From Corynebacterium sp. ACRPS (GTDB lineage Bacteria; Actinomycetota; Actinomycetes; Mycobacteriales; Mycobacteriaceae): 64,000 nt of DNA. Of the stretch, positions 55,934 to 64,000 are shown piece by piece. The notes beneath the pieces are model-generated. The model did no database searches and was not told the origin of the DNA. It worked only from the letters and a program-made list of their open reading frames with translations. The position numbers were made by a program, and so were the translations under genes. Numbering within the stretch: position 1 is the stretch's first letter; each line of letters opens with the position of its first letter. The stretch covers positions 1 through 64,000 of the forward strand of contig NZ_JAKRMY010000011.1 of assembly GCF_022346005.1 (NCBI RefSeq). The letters are read 5' to 3'.

Positions 55934-56580
55934 TAATGCTTTGGCTCCATAGTGGGATGGGTCGATAGTCGGTGGATGCAACGGTCTAGCATGTCTGGGC
56001 CACGGGGCGAGAGGATTGACTCGGGGTGGAATTGCATCCCTAGTGCCATCCCATCGTCCGTTTCTGCCGCCATGGCGATGGTCCCGATCTCTGCCTCCGT
56101 CTCCGCGAGCACCCGCATGCCGGCTGGCACGCGCGTGCACCCCAAGGAGTGATACCGGGCCACGGGGACCTGGGTGCCGGGGACGCAGGGCTGGGCGGGA
56201 TCGGCATCGGTGGCTAGGCCGGCGAAGACTGGGTGGGCGGTGCCGGCATCGGTAAGCGTCATAGGTATGGACTTGCCGTGCACGGGGCCGCACGGCCCTA
56301 CCCCGCCACCGTGGTATTCCAGTAGCGCCTGGAAGCCCAAGCAGACGCCGAGGATGGGGATGGTGCCCAAGGTGGCACCGATAAGCTCCATTATGCAACC
56401 AGCATCGCGCGGGTGGCCGGGGCCTGGGGAAAGGACAATAATATCGGGCTCGGCCGCCAGCACCTCCGCGACGGAGACGCTGTTGCGGTAGACGGTGGTG
56501 CGGTAACCGGCGAGGGCATCGACGAGGTTATAGACAAAGGAATCGTGGTTATCGAGCAAGACCACGTGCGGTGAATTCAT
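55933..56580 (-). CDS. trpG: Anthranilate synthase component II (glutamine amidotransferase)
   Basis: This 215-residue class I amidotransferase has the catalytic cysteine in GVCLGFQALLEYHGG and the histidine/glutamate pair in MQFHPESILSP. It gives ammonia to TrpE. The stop and start with trpD overlap, and its start overlaps the trpE stop, so the operon is translationally coupled. Confidence 0.95.
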   Translation of the reverse strand: MNSPHVVLLDNHDSFVYNLVDALAGYRTTVYRNSVSVAEVLAAEPDIIVLSPGPGHPRDAGCIMELIGATLGTIPILGVCLGFQALLEYHGGGVGPCGPVHGKSIPMTLTDAGTAHPVFAGLATDADPAQPCVPGTQVPVARYHSLGCTRVPAGMRVLAETEAEIGTIAMAAETDDGMALGMQFHPESILSPRGPDMLDRCIHRLSTHPTMEPKH

Positions 56581-58103
56581 CGCTGTACCTCCAGGGTGGC
56601 GTTGTGCGCGAGGGCAATGGCGTGGAGAACGGCATAGGCCTTGTGCAGGGTTTCATCGGCTTCGGATTGCGGGATGGAATCGTGCACCACCCCGGCACCA
56701 GCTTGGACGGCGGCCGTACCGCGGTGGACGAAGGCGGAGCGAATGACAATGCAGGTATCCATGGCGCCGTCGCCGCGCAGGTACCCCACTGCGCCGCCGT
56801 AGGAGCCACGGCGCTTGTGTTCGGCCTGGCGGATGAGCTCGCTGGCGCGCAACTTGGGTGCGCCGGTCAACGTTCCCATGTTCATGCAGGCGCGGTAGGC
56901 ATCGAGGGCATCGAAGTCCTCGTGCAACGTGGCGGTCACGCGGGAGACCAGGTGCATGACTCGTGAATAGCGGTCTACTTGGAGCAGGTCTGCCACCCGC
57001 CGGGTGCCGGGTTCTGCTACGCGGGCGAGGTCATTGCGCGCCAGATCTACCAGCATGGTGTGCTCGGCTAACTCCTTGGTATCCGTGCGCATTTCTAGCT
57101 CATTGCGGATATCCAATTCATCGTTGATCGTGCCGTCCGGGTTGAGCCCGCGGGGCCTAGTTCCGGCAATGGGATAGAGCTCCACCTGCCGCGTCTCTGG
57201 GTCAAACTTCAAATTGGATTCCGGTGATGCGCCGAAAAGCTCATAACCTTCTCCCCGGAGATAGAACATATACGGCGAAGGATTAGTCTCCCGGAGCTGG
57301 CGATAGGCCGCGAAGGCATCGGGGCAGTCCACCGTGAAGGTGCGAGCGGGGACGACCTGGTAAATATCGCCAGAGTCAATATTGCCCTTGAGCCGCGTCA
57401 CCTGCTCGCAAAACGCGGCATCGTCAATATCCGCGGTCGCCCTCAAGGTCTCCACGGGCTGGTCAAGCGCCGGATTCTCTATCGCGTCGATGGGCGTGGC
57501 GGCCAAGGCGTCGAGCCTGTCTTCCAAGCGGGCTCGGTCGATATCCCAGCCCTCTACCCGCGCCGTCTTCGTTAGGTGGTCCACCGCAAGGACAGTTTGG
57601 GCGACGAGGAATTCATAATCGGGAAACGTATTGGGCCCCTCGCCTACCTCAGGCAGGTTTTCAAAAGTGGCCAAATAGTCATAGGCAAAGCCGCCGGCGA
57701 CGAATGGCAACAAGGGCGAGGAATAGGAATGATCGCGCTGCAGCGCGCGGAGGATATCGGCCGTCGATTCATCTAGGAGCCGTTGCCGTTCATCAGACTC
57801 GCTGGAGGGCGAGAACTCAAAGACAATTTCCGTGGTTTCACGTGAAACAATCCGGTTTGTAAAACGCGAGTACAGCATGGTGATGAGCTGCTCCCCCGCT
57901 GGGCTGAGTGCGAGGACGCGAACTCGCTGGCCGGTGCAGGTCACTCTCGCCGCGGCATCGAGCACGGCCAGGCACGTGAGGTTTTTCTTGGTTTCAATAT
58001 CCGCGCTTTCCAATAACAAGGAATCGCTCGATCGCGCCAAGCTATGAAATAGCGCTGAGGCATCCCGGCAATAGGCAATATCGCGGGTGGCGGTGTATGT
58101 CAT
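56577..58103 (-). CDS. trpE: Anthranilate synthase component I
   Basis: This 508-residue chorismate-using enzyme carries the tryptophan feedback motif LLES (SLLLESADIE) and C-terminal catalytic motifs (IAGTRPRGLN, LARNDLARV and GTLTGAPKLRA). It is the first structural gene of the operon after the leader trpL. A perfect parS lies in its N-terminal part, read as VSRET. Confidence 0.97.
   Translation of the reverse strand: MTYTATRDIAYCRDASALFHSLARSSDSLLLESADIETKKNLTCLAVLDAAARVTCTGQRVRVLALSPAGEQLITMLYSRFTNRIVSRETTEIVFEFSPSSESDERQRLLDESTADILRALQRDHSYSSPLLPFVAGGFAYDYLATFENLPEVGEGPNTFPDYEFLVAQTVLAVDHLTKTARVEGWDIDRARLEDRLDALAATPIDAIENPALDQPVETLRATADIDDAAFCEQVTRLKGNIDSGDIYQVVPARTFTVDCPDAFAAYRQLRETNPSPYMFYLRGEGYELFGASPESNLKFDPETRQVELYPIAGTRPRGLNPDGTINDELDIRNELEMRTDTKELAEHTMLVDLARNDLARVAEPGTRRVADLLQVDRYSRVMHLVSRVTATLHEDFDALDAYRACMNMGTLTGAPKLRASELIRQAEHKRRGSYGGAVGYLRGDGAMDTCIVIRSAFVHRGTAAVQAGAGVVHDSIPQSEADETLHKAYAVLHAIALAHNATLEVQR
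57835..57848. promoter_or_regulatory. parS: parS site inside trpE (perfect core)
   Basis: GTTTCACGTGAAAC, with the 16-mer GGTTTCACGTGAAACA. It is read as Val-Ser-Arg-Glu-Thr in RIVSRETTE. Confidence 0.92.
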
Positions 58104-58187
58104 TGCAGTGCCCTTTCAGGAGTAACTGAGGAACAGAGTGCGAGGGACCCGGGGTATCCGCGAGCAAAGGCACTGAAAACGCCGAAA

Positions 58188-58206
58188 GGCCCGCAGAATG
58201 CGAGCC
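58188..58206 (-). terminator. Attenuator hairpin of the trp operon
   Basis: On the minus strand, GGCTCGCA pairs with TGCGGGCC around TTC, followed by TTTCGG. It lies between trpL and trpE and can end transcription when the leader is translated quickly. An earlier CTCGCGGGCC segment in the leader could pair alternatively with the left arm. Confidence 0.7.
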
Positions 58207-58237
58207 TAAAAATGGGGTGCGAAGAAAGGCCCGCGAG

Positions 58238-58276
58238 TTACGCGCGCCACCACCAACGAGTAGTCATTTTCTTCAT
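58238..58276 (-). CDS. trpL: trp operon leader peptide TrpL
   Basis: This 12-codon frame encodes MKKMTTRWWWRA, with three Trp in a row, before the trp operon. Tandem Trp codons are the hallmark of a trp leader and are known from the C. glutamicum group. TAGGCT (minus strand, 58284-58289) lies 7 nt before the ATG, so the mRNA is probably leaderless. The ribosome stalling on the Trp codons when tryptophan is scarce would block the terminator at 58188-58206. Confidence 0.88.
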   Translation of the reverse strand: MKKMTTRWWWRA

Positions 58277-58413
58277 GGGCACTAGCCTAGCCTAAATTTC
58301 TATAGCGTGGAAGAAACAAGTGAAAAATATTCAATCGGTATCTAATGAGTGGTCTTCGCGCCCGTTAAGGGTAATGTGGTGCAGGTCAATATCTTCAAGA
58401 AAGGTGACGATAA
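58277..58413. promoter_or_regulatory. Divergent promoter region of trpL-trp operon and the dehydrogenase gene
   Basis: It holds the trpL -10 box (TAGGCT, minus strand, 58284-58289) and presumably the promoter of the plus-strand gene at 58414. No other clear operator is visible. Confidence 0.5.
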
Positions 58414-59889
58414 GTGAGTATTAATATCGACGAGGTAATTGCAAAGGTCCCCACCCAATTGCTTATTGGTGGTGAGTGGCGCGATTCCACCTCCGGCGAG
58501 ACTTTTGACGTTGAAAACCCAGCGACGGGCGAAACGCTGGCGACGCTATCTTCCGCAAACTCGGACGATGCGATTGCTGCCCTCGACGCTGCCTGTGCCG
58601 TGCAGGATGACTGGGCGCGCACCACGCCGCGCGAGCGCGCGGAGATTCTGCGCCGAGCATTCGATCTAGTACAGGAGCGGGCAGATGAATTCGCCGCCCT
58701 GATGACGCTAGAGATGGGCAAGCCCTTCGCGGAAGCTAAGGGCGAGGTCACTTATGGCGGCGAGTTCCTGCGTTGGTTCAGTGAGGAAGCGGTGCGCGAT
58801 TACGGTCGCGCCGCAACCGTTCCCGAAGGCACGCTGCGGATGATCACTCGCCGCAAGCCGGTGGGCCCCTGCCTTCTGATCACCCCGTGGAACTTTCCGT
58901 TGGCCATGGCTACTCGCAAGGTGGCTCCTGCGGTGGCAGCGGGTTGCACGATGGTGCTCAAGCCGGCCAAGCTGACTCCCCTGACTGCGCAGTACTTTGC
59001 GCAAACCATGATCGATGCTGGGCTTCCAAAGGGCGTTCTCAACGTCGTTGCCGGCAAGTCTGCATCTGCAATTTCGGAGCCATTGCTTGCCGATGACCGC
59101 TTGCGCAAGCTTTCCTTCACCGGTTCTACCCCAGTGGGCCGGACCCTTTTGAAGGGCGCGGCCGATAACGTGCTGCGTACCTCCATGGAACTGGGCGGCA
59201 ATGCCCCATTCATTGTCTTTGAGGACGCAGATATTGACCAAGCGGTCCAGGGTGCGATGGGCGCCAAGATGCGCAATATCGGCGAGGCCTGCACCGCAGC
59301 TAACCGCTTCTTGGTCCACGAGTCTGTTGCTGAGGAGTTCTCTGAGAAACTCGTTGCGGAGTTTGAGAAGCTCAATCTGGGCAATGGTATGGACGAAGGT
59401 ATTACCTGCGGACCTCTCGTCGAGTCCAAGGCTTTGGAGAGCATTGCGGCATTGGTGGACGATGCTGCAGAAAAGGGCGCTACCATCGCCACCGGCGGTA
59501 AGCGCGGGGACGGTGCCGGATACTTCTACGAGCCTACGGTGATTACCAATGTTTCACGTGAAACACGCGTCGCCCAGGAAGAGATCTTCGGTCCAGTCGC
59601 CCCGATTATCACCTTCAGTACCGAGGAAGAGGCGCTCGAGATCGCCAATGATACCGAGTACGGTTTGGCATCTTACGTCTTTACCGAGAACTCGGACCGC
59701 CTGTGGCGCATCGCTGATGGCCTAGAGTTTGGCCTGATGGGCTTCAACGCCGGCGTTATCTCTAATGCCGCTGCCCCCTTCGGCGGAGTGAAGCAATCCG
59801 GAATGGGCCGCGAGGGTGGCGCGGAAGGTATCGAGGAATACACCTCCGTGCAATACCTAGGCATCCGCGACCCTTATGCCAACGCTTAG
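58414..59889 (+). CDS. gabD: NAD(P)-dependent (semi)aldehyde dehydrogenase, succinate-semialdehyde type
   Basis: This 491-residue aldehyde dehydrogenase has the catalytic Glu in MELGGNAPFIVF, the catalytic Cys in GEACTAANR, and the NAD-loop SFTGSTPVGRTLL. The sequence pattern fits succinate-semialdehyde dehydrogenase (GabD), which feeds 4-aminobutyrate carbon to succinate, but the substrate is inferred. The start is GTG at 58414. A perfect parS is embedded near residue 380, read as VSRET. Confidence 0.88.
   Translation: MSINIDEVIAKVPTQLLIGGEWRDSTSGETFDVENPATGETLATLSSANSDDAIAALDAACAVQDDWARTTPRERAEILRRAFDLVQERADEFAALMTLEMGKPFAEAKGEVTYGGEFLRWFSEEAVRDYGRAATVPEGTLRMITRRKPVGPCLLITPWNFPLAMATRKVAPAVAAGCTMVLKPAKLTPLTAQYFAQTMIDAGLPKGVLNVVAGKSASAISEPLLADDRLRKLSFTGSTPVGRTLLKGAADNVLRTSMELGGNAPFIVFEDADIDQAVQGAMGAKMRNIGEACTAANRFLVHESVAEEFSEKLVAEFEKLNLGNGMDEGITCGPLVESKALESIAALVDDAAEKGATIATGGKRGDGAGYFYEPTVITNVSRETRVAQEEIFGPVAPIITFSTEEEALEIANDTEYGLASYVFTENSDRLWRIADGLEFGLMGFNAGVISNAAAPFGGVKQSGMGREGGAEGIEEYTSVQYLGIRDPYANA
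59551..59564. promoter_or_regulatory. parS: parS site inside gabD (perfect 16-bp consensus)
   Basis: The full 16-mer TGTTTCACGTGAAACA is present. It is read as Asn-Val-Ser-Arg-Glu-Thr in TNVSRETRV. Confidence 0.95.
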
Positions 59890-60006
59890 GCCTTTAGCCG
59901 GCAACGCAATCACTGTTTAGCGCGCTTATAACCGTGTTTGATTAAACATTTAAGTGCGTGCGGCGTATACTCACTCCCCGCATAATTGTGATTGCTTTCC
60001 TTCTCC

Positions 60007-60038
60007 CCGCACGCGGCCCTTCTGGGGCCGTGCGCGGT
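60007..60038 (+). terminator. Terminator-like hairpin after gabD
   Basis: CCGCACGCGGCCC pairs with GGGCCGTGCGCGG apart from one A-C mismatch, around a 5-nt loop. A T-rich stretch follows after a short gap (GGAGGATTTTTTATT). It may end the gabD transcript or be a leader hairpin of the next gene. Confidence 0.6.
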
Positions 60039-60073
60039 TGGGAGGATTTTTTATTTTTTATTTGGAGTGAGTC

Positions 60074-61294
60074 TTGTCAACAACGAATTCAGCGGCAGCT
60101 CAGCCGCCATTGATTACACCCACGTTCCTATTGGCGTGGGTGGCTAATTTTGGCCAGTTCCTTGTCTTCTACCTAACGGTGACGACCATGGCCCTGTATG
60201 CCGTCGAAAGCTTCGGGGCGTCCGATACCGTCAGTGGTTTTGCCTCCAGCGCCTTCGTTTTGGGCGCGACCTTCATGCGCATCGTCTCCGGCTGGTTGGT
60301 GGACCGCGTGGGGCAAAAGCACGCCGCCCTGACCTCGCTGGCCTTCGTCAGCATCGTGACGGTGGGCTATTTCGTGGCGCATAACGTGGCCGTCCTGATC
60401 CTGGTGCGCCTGCTTCACGGCGCAGGCTATGCGCTGACCTCTACGGCGCTGATGGCCGTCGCGCAATCCGTCATCCCCCAGCAGCGCCGCGCGGAAGGCA
60501 CCGGCTACTTCGCCTTGGGCACCACCCTTGCCACCGCCTTCGGCCCGGCAGTGGGCTTGTTCTTGGCCAATAATATTGGCTATAACACCCTCTTTGCGGT
60601 CGCCCTAGGTTCCAATATCGTCTCCCTCGTGCTGGCGCTCGTATTGCGCTACCCGGCGGAGCTCGATGAGGAAAAGCCGGCCTTCAAGCTGCGCAACGCG
60701 GTGCACCCCAACGTGTTGCCGATCGGCTTTTTCATGCTGCTTGTGGGCATCGCCTACTCCGGTGTGGTCACCTATCTCAATGCCTATGCGCGCGAAGAGG
60801 ACCTGGCCGCCGGCGCCGGCCTCTTTTTCATCGGCTACGCCGTAGTCATGCTCATCATGCGCTTCTTCTTGGGCCGCATCCAGGACCACAAAGGCGATAA
60901 CTCGGTCATGTACCTGGGCCTGGTGTCCTTCGCCATCGCCCTTATTATCATGGGCTTTCCCAGCAATGACGTGATGCTCGTGGTCGCGGGTGCGTTTACG
61001 GGCATGGGATACGGCACGCTAAGCCCCGCCTGCCAGGCCATTTCTGTACGCTCTGTATCGGCCGCCCAGATAGGCGCGGGTATTTCCACGATGTTCCTCT
61101 TGATGGACTTCGGCATCGGCCTCGCCCCCTTCGGGCTTGGCCCCATCGTGAGCGCCACCGGCTTCGATACGATGTACCTCATCCTGGCCGGCCTCATCGC
61201 CGTAGCGGCGGTGTACTACTACATGGTCCACGGGCGCTACCCCAAGGCGAAGGCGCCCGTCGTCAGCGCCACAGAGGGCACGCAGCCGGCTTAA
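60074..61294 (+). CDS. MFS transporter, 12-helix type
   Basis: The 406-residue protein has about 12 helices. The first-loop motif A is RIVSGWLVDRVGQKHAAL, then LVRLLHGAGYALTSTALMA (motif-B-like) follows. The exact subfamily is unclear: drug efflux or sugar export are both possible. The TTG at 60074 is preceded by TTTGGAGTGAG, which supports that start. The gene ends in a terminator that overlaps the convergent MOSC gene. Confidence 0.8.
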   Translation: MSTTNSAAAQPPLITPTFLLAWVANFGQFLVFYLTVTTMALYAVESFGASDTVSGFASSAFVLGATFMRIVSGWLVDRVGQKHAALTSLAFVSIVTVGYFVAHNVAVLILVRLLHGAGYALTSTALMAVAQSVIPQQRRAEGTGYFALGTTLATAFGPAVGLFLANNIGYNTLFAVALGSNIVSLVLALVLRYPAELDEEKPAFKLRNAVHPNVLPIGFFMLLVGIAYSGVVTYLNAYAREEDLAAGAGLFFIGYAVVMLIMRFFLGRIQDHKGDNSVMYLGLVSFAIALIIMGFPSNDVMLVVAGAFTGMGYGTLSPACQAISVRSVSAAQIGAGISTMFLLMDFGIGLAPFGLGPIVSATGFDTMYLILAGLIAVAAVYYYMVHGRYPKAKAPVVSATEGTQPA

Positions 61295-61311
61295 AGGCGC
61301 AATGAATTTTG

Positions 61312-61339
61312 GCTCCGGGTTTATACCCGGAGCTTTTTT
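61312..61339 (+). terminator. Terminator of the MFS gene, overlapping the MOSC 3' end
   Basis: GCTCCGGGT and ACCCGGAGC pair around a 4-nt loop, with TTTTTT behind. The same bases encode the last residues of the convergent MOSC protein (HAKKLRV, stop at 61321). Confidence 0.88.
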
Positions 61340-61953
61340 GCGTGCTGGGGCGGCAAGCACTTGGCATCGACCACGCGCCGGGCCAGCGCTCGGTCCCCCA
61401 TCTTGGCCGCAAATGCCATGCGCATGGTGATATCGTGCGCGGGAGCGGGGCCGCGGGTGATGGCATCCCCCGCAGAAATGCGCCCGGGCGAGATGACGCG
61501 GAAGTACACGCCGCAATCACCGCGCGCGGTCCACCGCTTGAGCCAGCCCTTTTCCTGCACCCAGCCGGAAAAGGTAGCGCACGGCTGGCGGGGTATGGAG
61601 ACCTCGAGCGTGGTCGTACCGATGTGGAGGCGTTGATTGATAAGCAGCGCGGAGAGATCAATACCGCGCGTGGTGAGGTTCTCCCCAAAAGACCCTGAAG
61701 CCAGCGTGCGGCCCAGCGAATCCTCCCAATAATCCAATTCCTCGCGGGCATAGGCATAAACCGCCTTGTCACTTCCACCGTGGTGATCGCTATCGCCGAT
61801 AGAATCACCGCGCACGCCAGAACCATCGCCGTAATTTGGTCCGGGAGCGGAGATATCGATGAAGTCTTGCGGGCGCTTGTCGATGCCCGAAAACTCATGC
61901 CTCCCGCTCGGATCCGGCCTGCGCACGGCGACGTTGGTGGAAATAACCTGCAT
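61321..61953 (-). CDS. MOSC-domain protein
   Basis: This 210-residue protein has the MOSC pattern: DKAVYAYAREELDYW, GSFGENLTTRGID, and the conserved cysteine in IPRQPCATFSGW. MOSC proteins (YiiM-type) bind molybdopterin or a persulfide and take part in molybdenum-cofactor-linked reactions such as detoxification of hydroxylated bases. I chose the ATG at 61953 (MQVISTNVAV); a longer frame extends into the upstream gene. It starts two bases before the end of that gene, so they are co-transcribed. Confidence 0.85.
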   Translation of the reverse strand: MQVISTNVAVRRPDPSGRHEFSGIDKRPQDFIDISAPGPNYGDGSGVRGDSIGDSDHHGGSDKAVYAYAREELDYWEDSLGRTLASGSFGENLTTRGIDLSALLINQRLHIGTTTLEVSIPRQPCATFSGWVQEKGWLKRWTARGDCGVYFRVISPGRISAGDAITRGPAPAHDITMRMAFAAKMGDRALARRVVDAKCLPPQHAKKLRV

Positions 61954-61954
61954 A

Positions 61955-64000
61955 TCAGTCACTGTAGTCGCGGGTAAGTGCCTCCGCAGTGAGAATATCC
62001 CGGTAAAACAGCTCCGGGGCCAGCGAAACCGCCTCCGCGAGCTGCGGGAGGGCGTTATCCAGCGCGGAGGCCACGGCTGGATCGGTGAGCTTCCCATTGG
62101 CCACCCCTCGCGCGGTAATGGCAAAAACATAGGAAATAAACGGGATCCAGGCAGAGCCGCCAAGATCCGTGTTTCCATCCCCGAAGGCGTCCAGGGCGAG
62201 CAGGGTGTGCAATACCGACTTATCTACGCCCAATTGCTGCAGCGTCACCCGCAATTGCAGCGCGGTAGAGCGCAGGTTGGACATGGTCCCCAGGCGGGTC
62301 AGCGCCAAGTCGTTATCGAAGCACTCGCGCAGCGCGGCGATGCGGTGGGCGTCATCGCACAGCTGCGCGCTGTCAGTAGCGGGCGTTGGGGCCTCGCCGG
62401 TGGCGCTCATGAGCAGCATGGGGCGGGTGACATCGTCTACGCCCGTAGTGGCCGTCCGCCACAGCGAGGGGGAGCCGGAGTGCTCCACGTGGGCCTGGTT
62501 GGCATCGGCAAGCGCGGCGAGCACGGAAGACGGATCCGTGGCCTCTTCCCCATCGCTGTTAAAGGAACTGGTAATCAGGCCCGTGCGCACCAACGCGCGC
62601 ATGCGCTGGCCGCGCGCGAAGTCCACCTGCATGAGCGCATCGAGGCTGGCGCGCGGATCAGCCTCGATGTCCTTGATAACGCCCTCGAAGGTCTCCTTGG
62701 CCTTGGGGGCAAGGCGGCGCAGGGCGGCATAGGTCTCCCACGTGCCGGCGGTATTCTCGCTCTCGCCATCGTGGAAGATGATAAGCGAGCTCGCCGGCGG
62801 GTACTGCGGGGCGGCGAGATCGCTGGCCGGTTCATCCTCGCGGAAGTCCACGATGAGATCGCCCGCCTCGTGCAATTCCTCCGGCAGCTCGAAGCCCTCC
62901 TCAACCGGCTCCAAGGGCAGCGGCTCGCTGGCGGGGTTGCCAAGCGGCCACGCCCAAGCCAAAAGCTCCACCTCTTCCTCGTGGGTTTGCTCGGGCATAA
63001 GAATGCCGTCTTCGATAGTGGCGCGGGCGACCAGCGGCGTCTTGCGCACCGTGGCGATGGCGGCATAGATAAGGTCGCTTGCCGCGGTTGCCTCGTATTC
63101 CATCACGCGGCGGTCCATGCTGCGCTTCAAGTGCGCCGCGCGCTCCTTATCCGGCAGGCCCTCCAGGTACTCCTCGTAGGACAGCGTGGACCACAGGAGG
63201 TAGAGCTCCAGCGAGGACTTCTTGGTCAGCGCGGCCTTAAGCGCGCGATTCGGCACGGAGAGAGTATTGGTCGCCTCCGTCGAGCCATTGGCAGTAACGA
63301 GATCCCGGATCTTCTGGTTCTTATCAATGACCACGAATTTCGCCAGCGGCAGCGGCTCCGGTGAGTGCACCGTAAAGAGTGCATCCGCATCCAGCTGATC
63401 CGCCAGGATGACTTGCTTGTCCATATAATCCACGGGCTCGGCCGCGGTACGCTTCACGCGCGTGCGGATGGTCGCCGGAATGACCTCAAAGGTCAGCTCG
63501 TAGCCGGCCTCGCTGCTGATGGTCTCCTCGCGCACCGATTCGTCTTCGCCAAATACGCGTTGGCCCTTTTCCATGTGAATGGGCTTATCGGAAGACGAGG
63601 CCAGGGCATAGCTAAACGGCGAGAGGTTACCCAGCGCGTCGATGAAGCGGAAGTTGGTGCCGCGGGGCCCCTCGTTCTTGGAGCGCATGTGGAGCGTTTC
63701 GGCAAAGTTGAGATAGTGGACATCGACAAGCTCCTCGCCCTTAAACAGGCTAAAGCGATACCGGCCCACCCAGGGGTCTTCGAAGACGTCGCCGGGTAGA
63801 ACCTCATGGATTCCCTCCGGCAGCTCATCTTCTAAGATTTCTTCCTCTTCCCCACCGATGGGGACATAGGTCAGCTGCAGGTGAAGTGGGGTATTGACCA
63901 AGAGGCGCGGGGATTTCGTGTACACCAGCTCGCCGTCCAGCCCGCGCGCGTTGGGCAGGGACTTGACCGCCATATCCCAGGAAAAATCCGCGCTATCCGC
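61955..64000 (-). CDS. Large acidic protein, unknown function, cut by the right edge
   Basis: At least 672 residues are visible from an internal Met at 63973, but the frame stays open to the window edge (residues ADSADFSWD precede it), so the gene is partial. No signal peptide, membrane segment or catalytic motif is visible. The N-terminal part looks beta-rich (RYRFSLFKGEELVDVHYLNF), followed by helical and very acidic stretches and Ala/Leu-rich helices. I do not recognise a family. It is followed by the MOSC gene with 1-2 bp spacing, so they share a transcript. Confidence 0.7.
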   Translation of the reverse strand, partial: ADSADFSWDMAVKSLPNARGLDGELVYTKSPRLLVNTPLHLQLTYVPIGGEEEEILEDELPEGIHEVLPGDVFEDPWVGRYRFSLFKGEELVDVHYLNFAETLHMRSKNEGPRGTNFRFIDALGNLSPFSYALASSSDKPIHMEKGQRVFGEDESVREETISSEAGYELTFEVIPATIRTRVKRTAAEPVDYMDKQVILADQLDADALFTVHSPEPLPLAKFVVIDKNQKIRDLVTANGSTEATNTLSVPNRALKAALTKKSSLELYLLWSTLSYEEYLEGLPDKERAAHLKRSMDRRVMEYEATAASDLIYAAIATVRKTPLVARATIEDGILMPEQTHEEEVELLAWAWPLGNPASEPLPLEPVEEGFELPEELHEAGDLIVDFREDEPASDLAAPQYPPASSLIIFHDGESENTAGTWETYAALRRLAPKAKETFEGVIKDIEADPRASLDALMQVDFARGQRMRALVRTGLITSSFNSDGEEATDPSSVLAALADANQAHVEHSGSPSLWRTATTGVDDVTRPMLLMSATGEAPTPATDSAQLCDDAHRIAALRECFDNDLALTRLGTMSNLRSTALQLRVTLQQLGVDKSVLHTLLALDAFGDGNTDLGGSAWIPFISYVFAITARGVANGKLTDPAVASALDNALPQLAEAVSLAPELFYRDILTAEALTRDYSD

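Noticed and set aside
61859..63364. Open frame of 501 codons opposite the large unknown gene
   Set aside because: I considered whether this could be the true gene, because the minus-strand product is unknown. The minus frame is tightly coupled to the MOSC gene and has normal acidic soluble-protein composition. The plus frame is rich in Gly, Arg and His, as shadows are.

Overview
The window is about 60% G+C and carries the replication-origin neighbourhood of a Corynebacterium chromosome. The family-level gene order supports this: gyrA, gyrB, dciA, recF, dnaN, oriC and dnaA on the minus strand, then divergently rpmH, rnpA, yidD, yidC, rsmG, parA and parB, followed by cwlM, trxA, trxB, sigM, murJ, a DUF6049 gene, a NUDIX gene and the CCA-adding enzyme gene. 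A trpEGDC(F)BA operon with a three-Trp leader peptide, brnFE and several apparent leaderless promoters (-10 box about 7 nt before ATG or GTG) also fit Corynebacterium. The species cannot be fixed from the sequence alone.

Layout. 1-1,800: three small or unknown genes, including a GNAT acetyltransferase. 1,848-8,922: two identical tRNA-Ala(UGC) genes bracket about 6.8 kb holding a polysaccharide deacetylase, a 3-methyladenine glycosylase, a MarR regulator with an inverted-repeat operator, a CopB-type copper ATPase with a copper-type operator, IS3 debris and an intact IS1249-like element with an 8-bp target duplication. 9,000-20,000: DUF3566-gyrA, a degenerate toxin-antitoxin-like pair, a DHA2-type MFS exporter, and gyrB-dciA-recF-dnaN. 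19,830-20,448: oriC with DnaA boxes, an AT-rich segment and a DnaA-trio-like run. 20,449-31,900: dnaA, the rpmH-parB cluster, an MHS-type transporter, cwlM, trxAB and sigM. 31,988-36,770: pepN, then a lower-GC AlbA_2 (Schlafen-like) regulator with an array of TTGTTT repeats upstream, probably acquired. 36,800-47,000: yceI, murJ, DUF6049, nudix / cca, yqgE, brnFE. 47,000-51,400: transporters, a small Rieske lipoprotein and small membrane or secreted proteins. 51,400-58,300: the trp operon. 58,400-64,000: a semialdehyde dehydrogenase, an MFS transporter, a MOSC protein and a large unknown protein cut by the right edge.

The genes work together as the core replication and segregation machinery: DnaA, DnaN, RecF, DciA and gyrase act at oriC, and ParA and ParB act on parS. 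I find six perfect parS cores and two near matches, all between 48.3 and 59.6 kb, that is 28-39 kb from oriC on one side. Five of the eight lie inside reading frames of the trp operon and the dehydrogenase, where four perfect ones are read as the peptide Val-Ser-Arg-Glu-Thr and one imperfect one as Ser-Arg-Glu. The most unusual regions are this coding-embedded parS cluster, the repeat array beside the AlbA_2 gene, the DnaA-trio-like oriC structure and the degenerate Doc-like toxin module.
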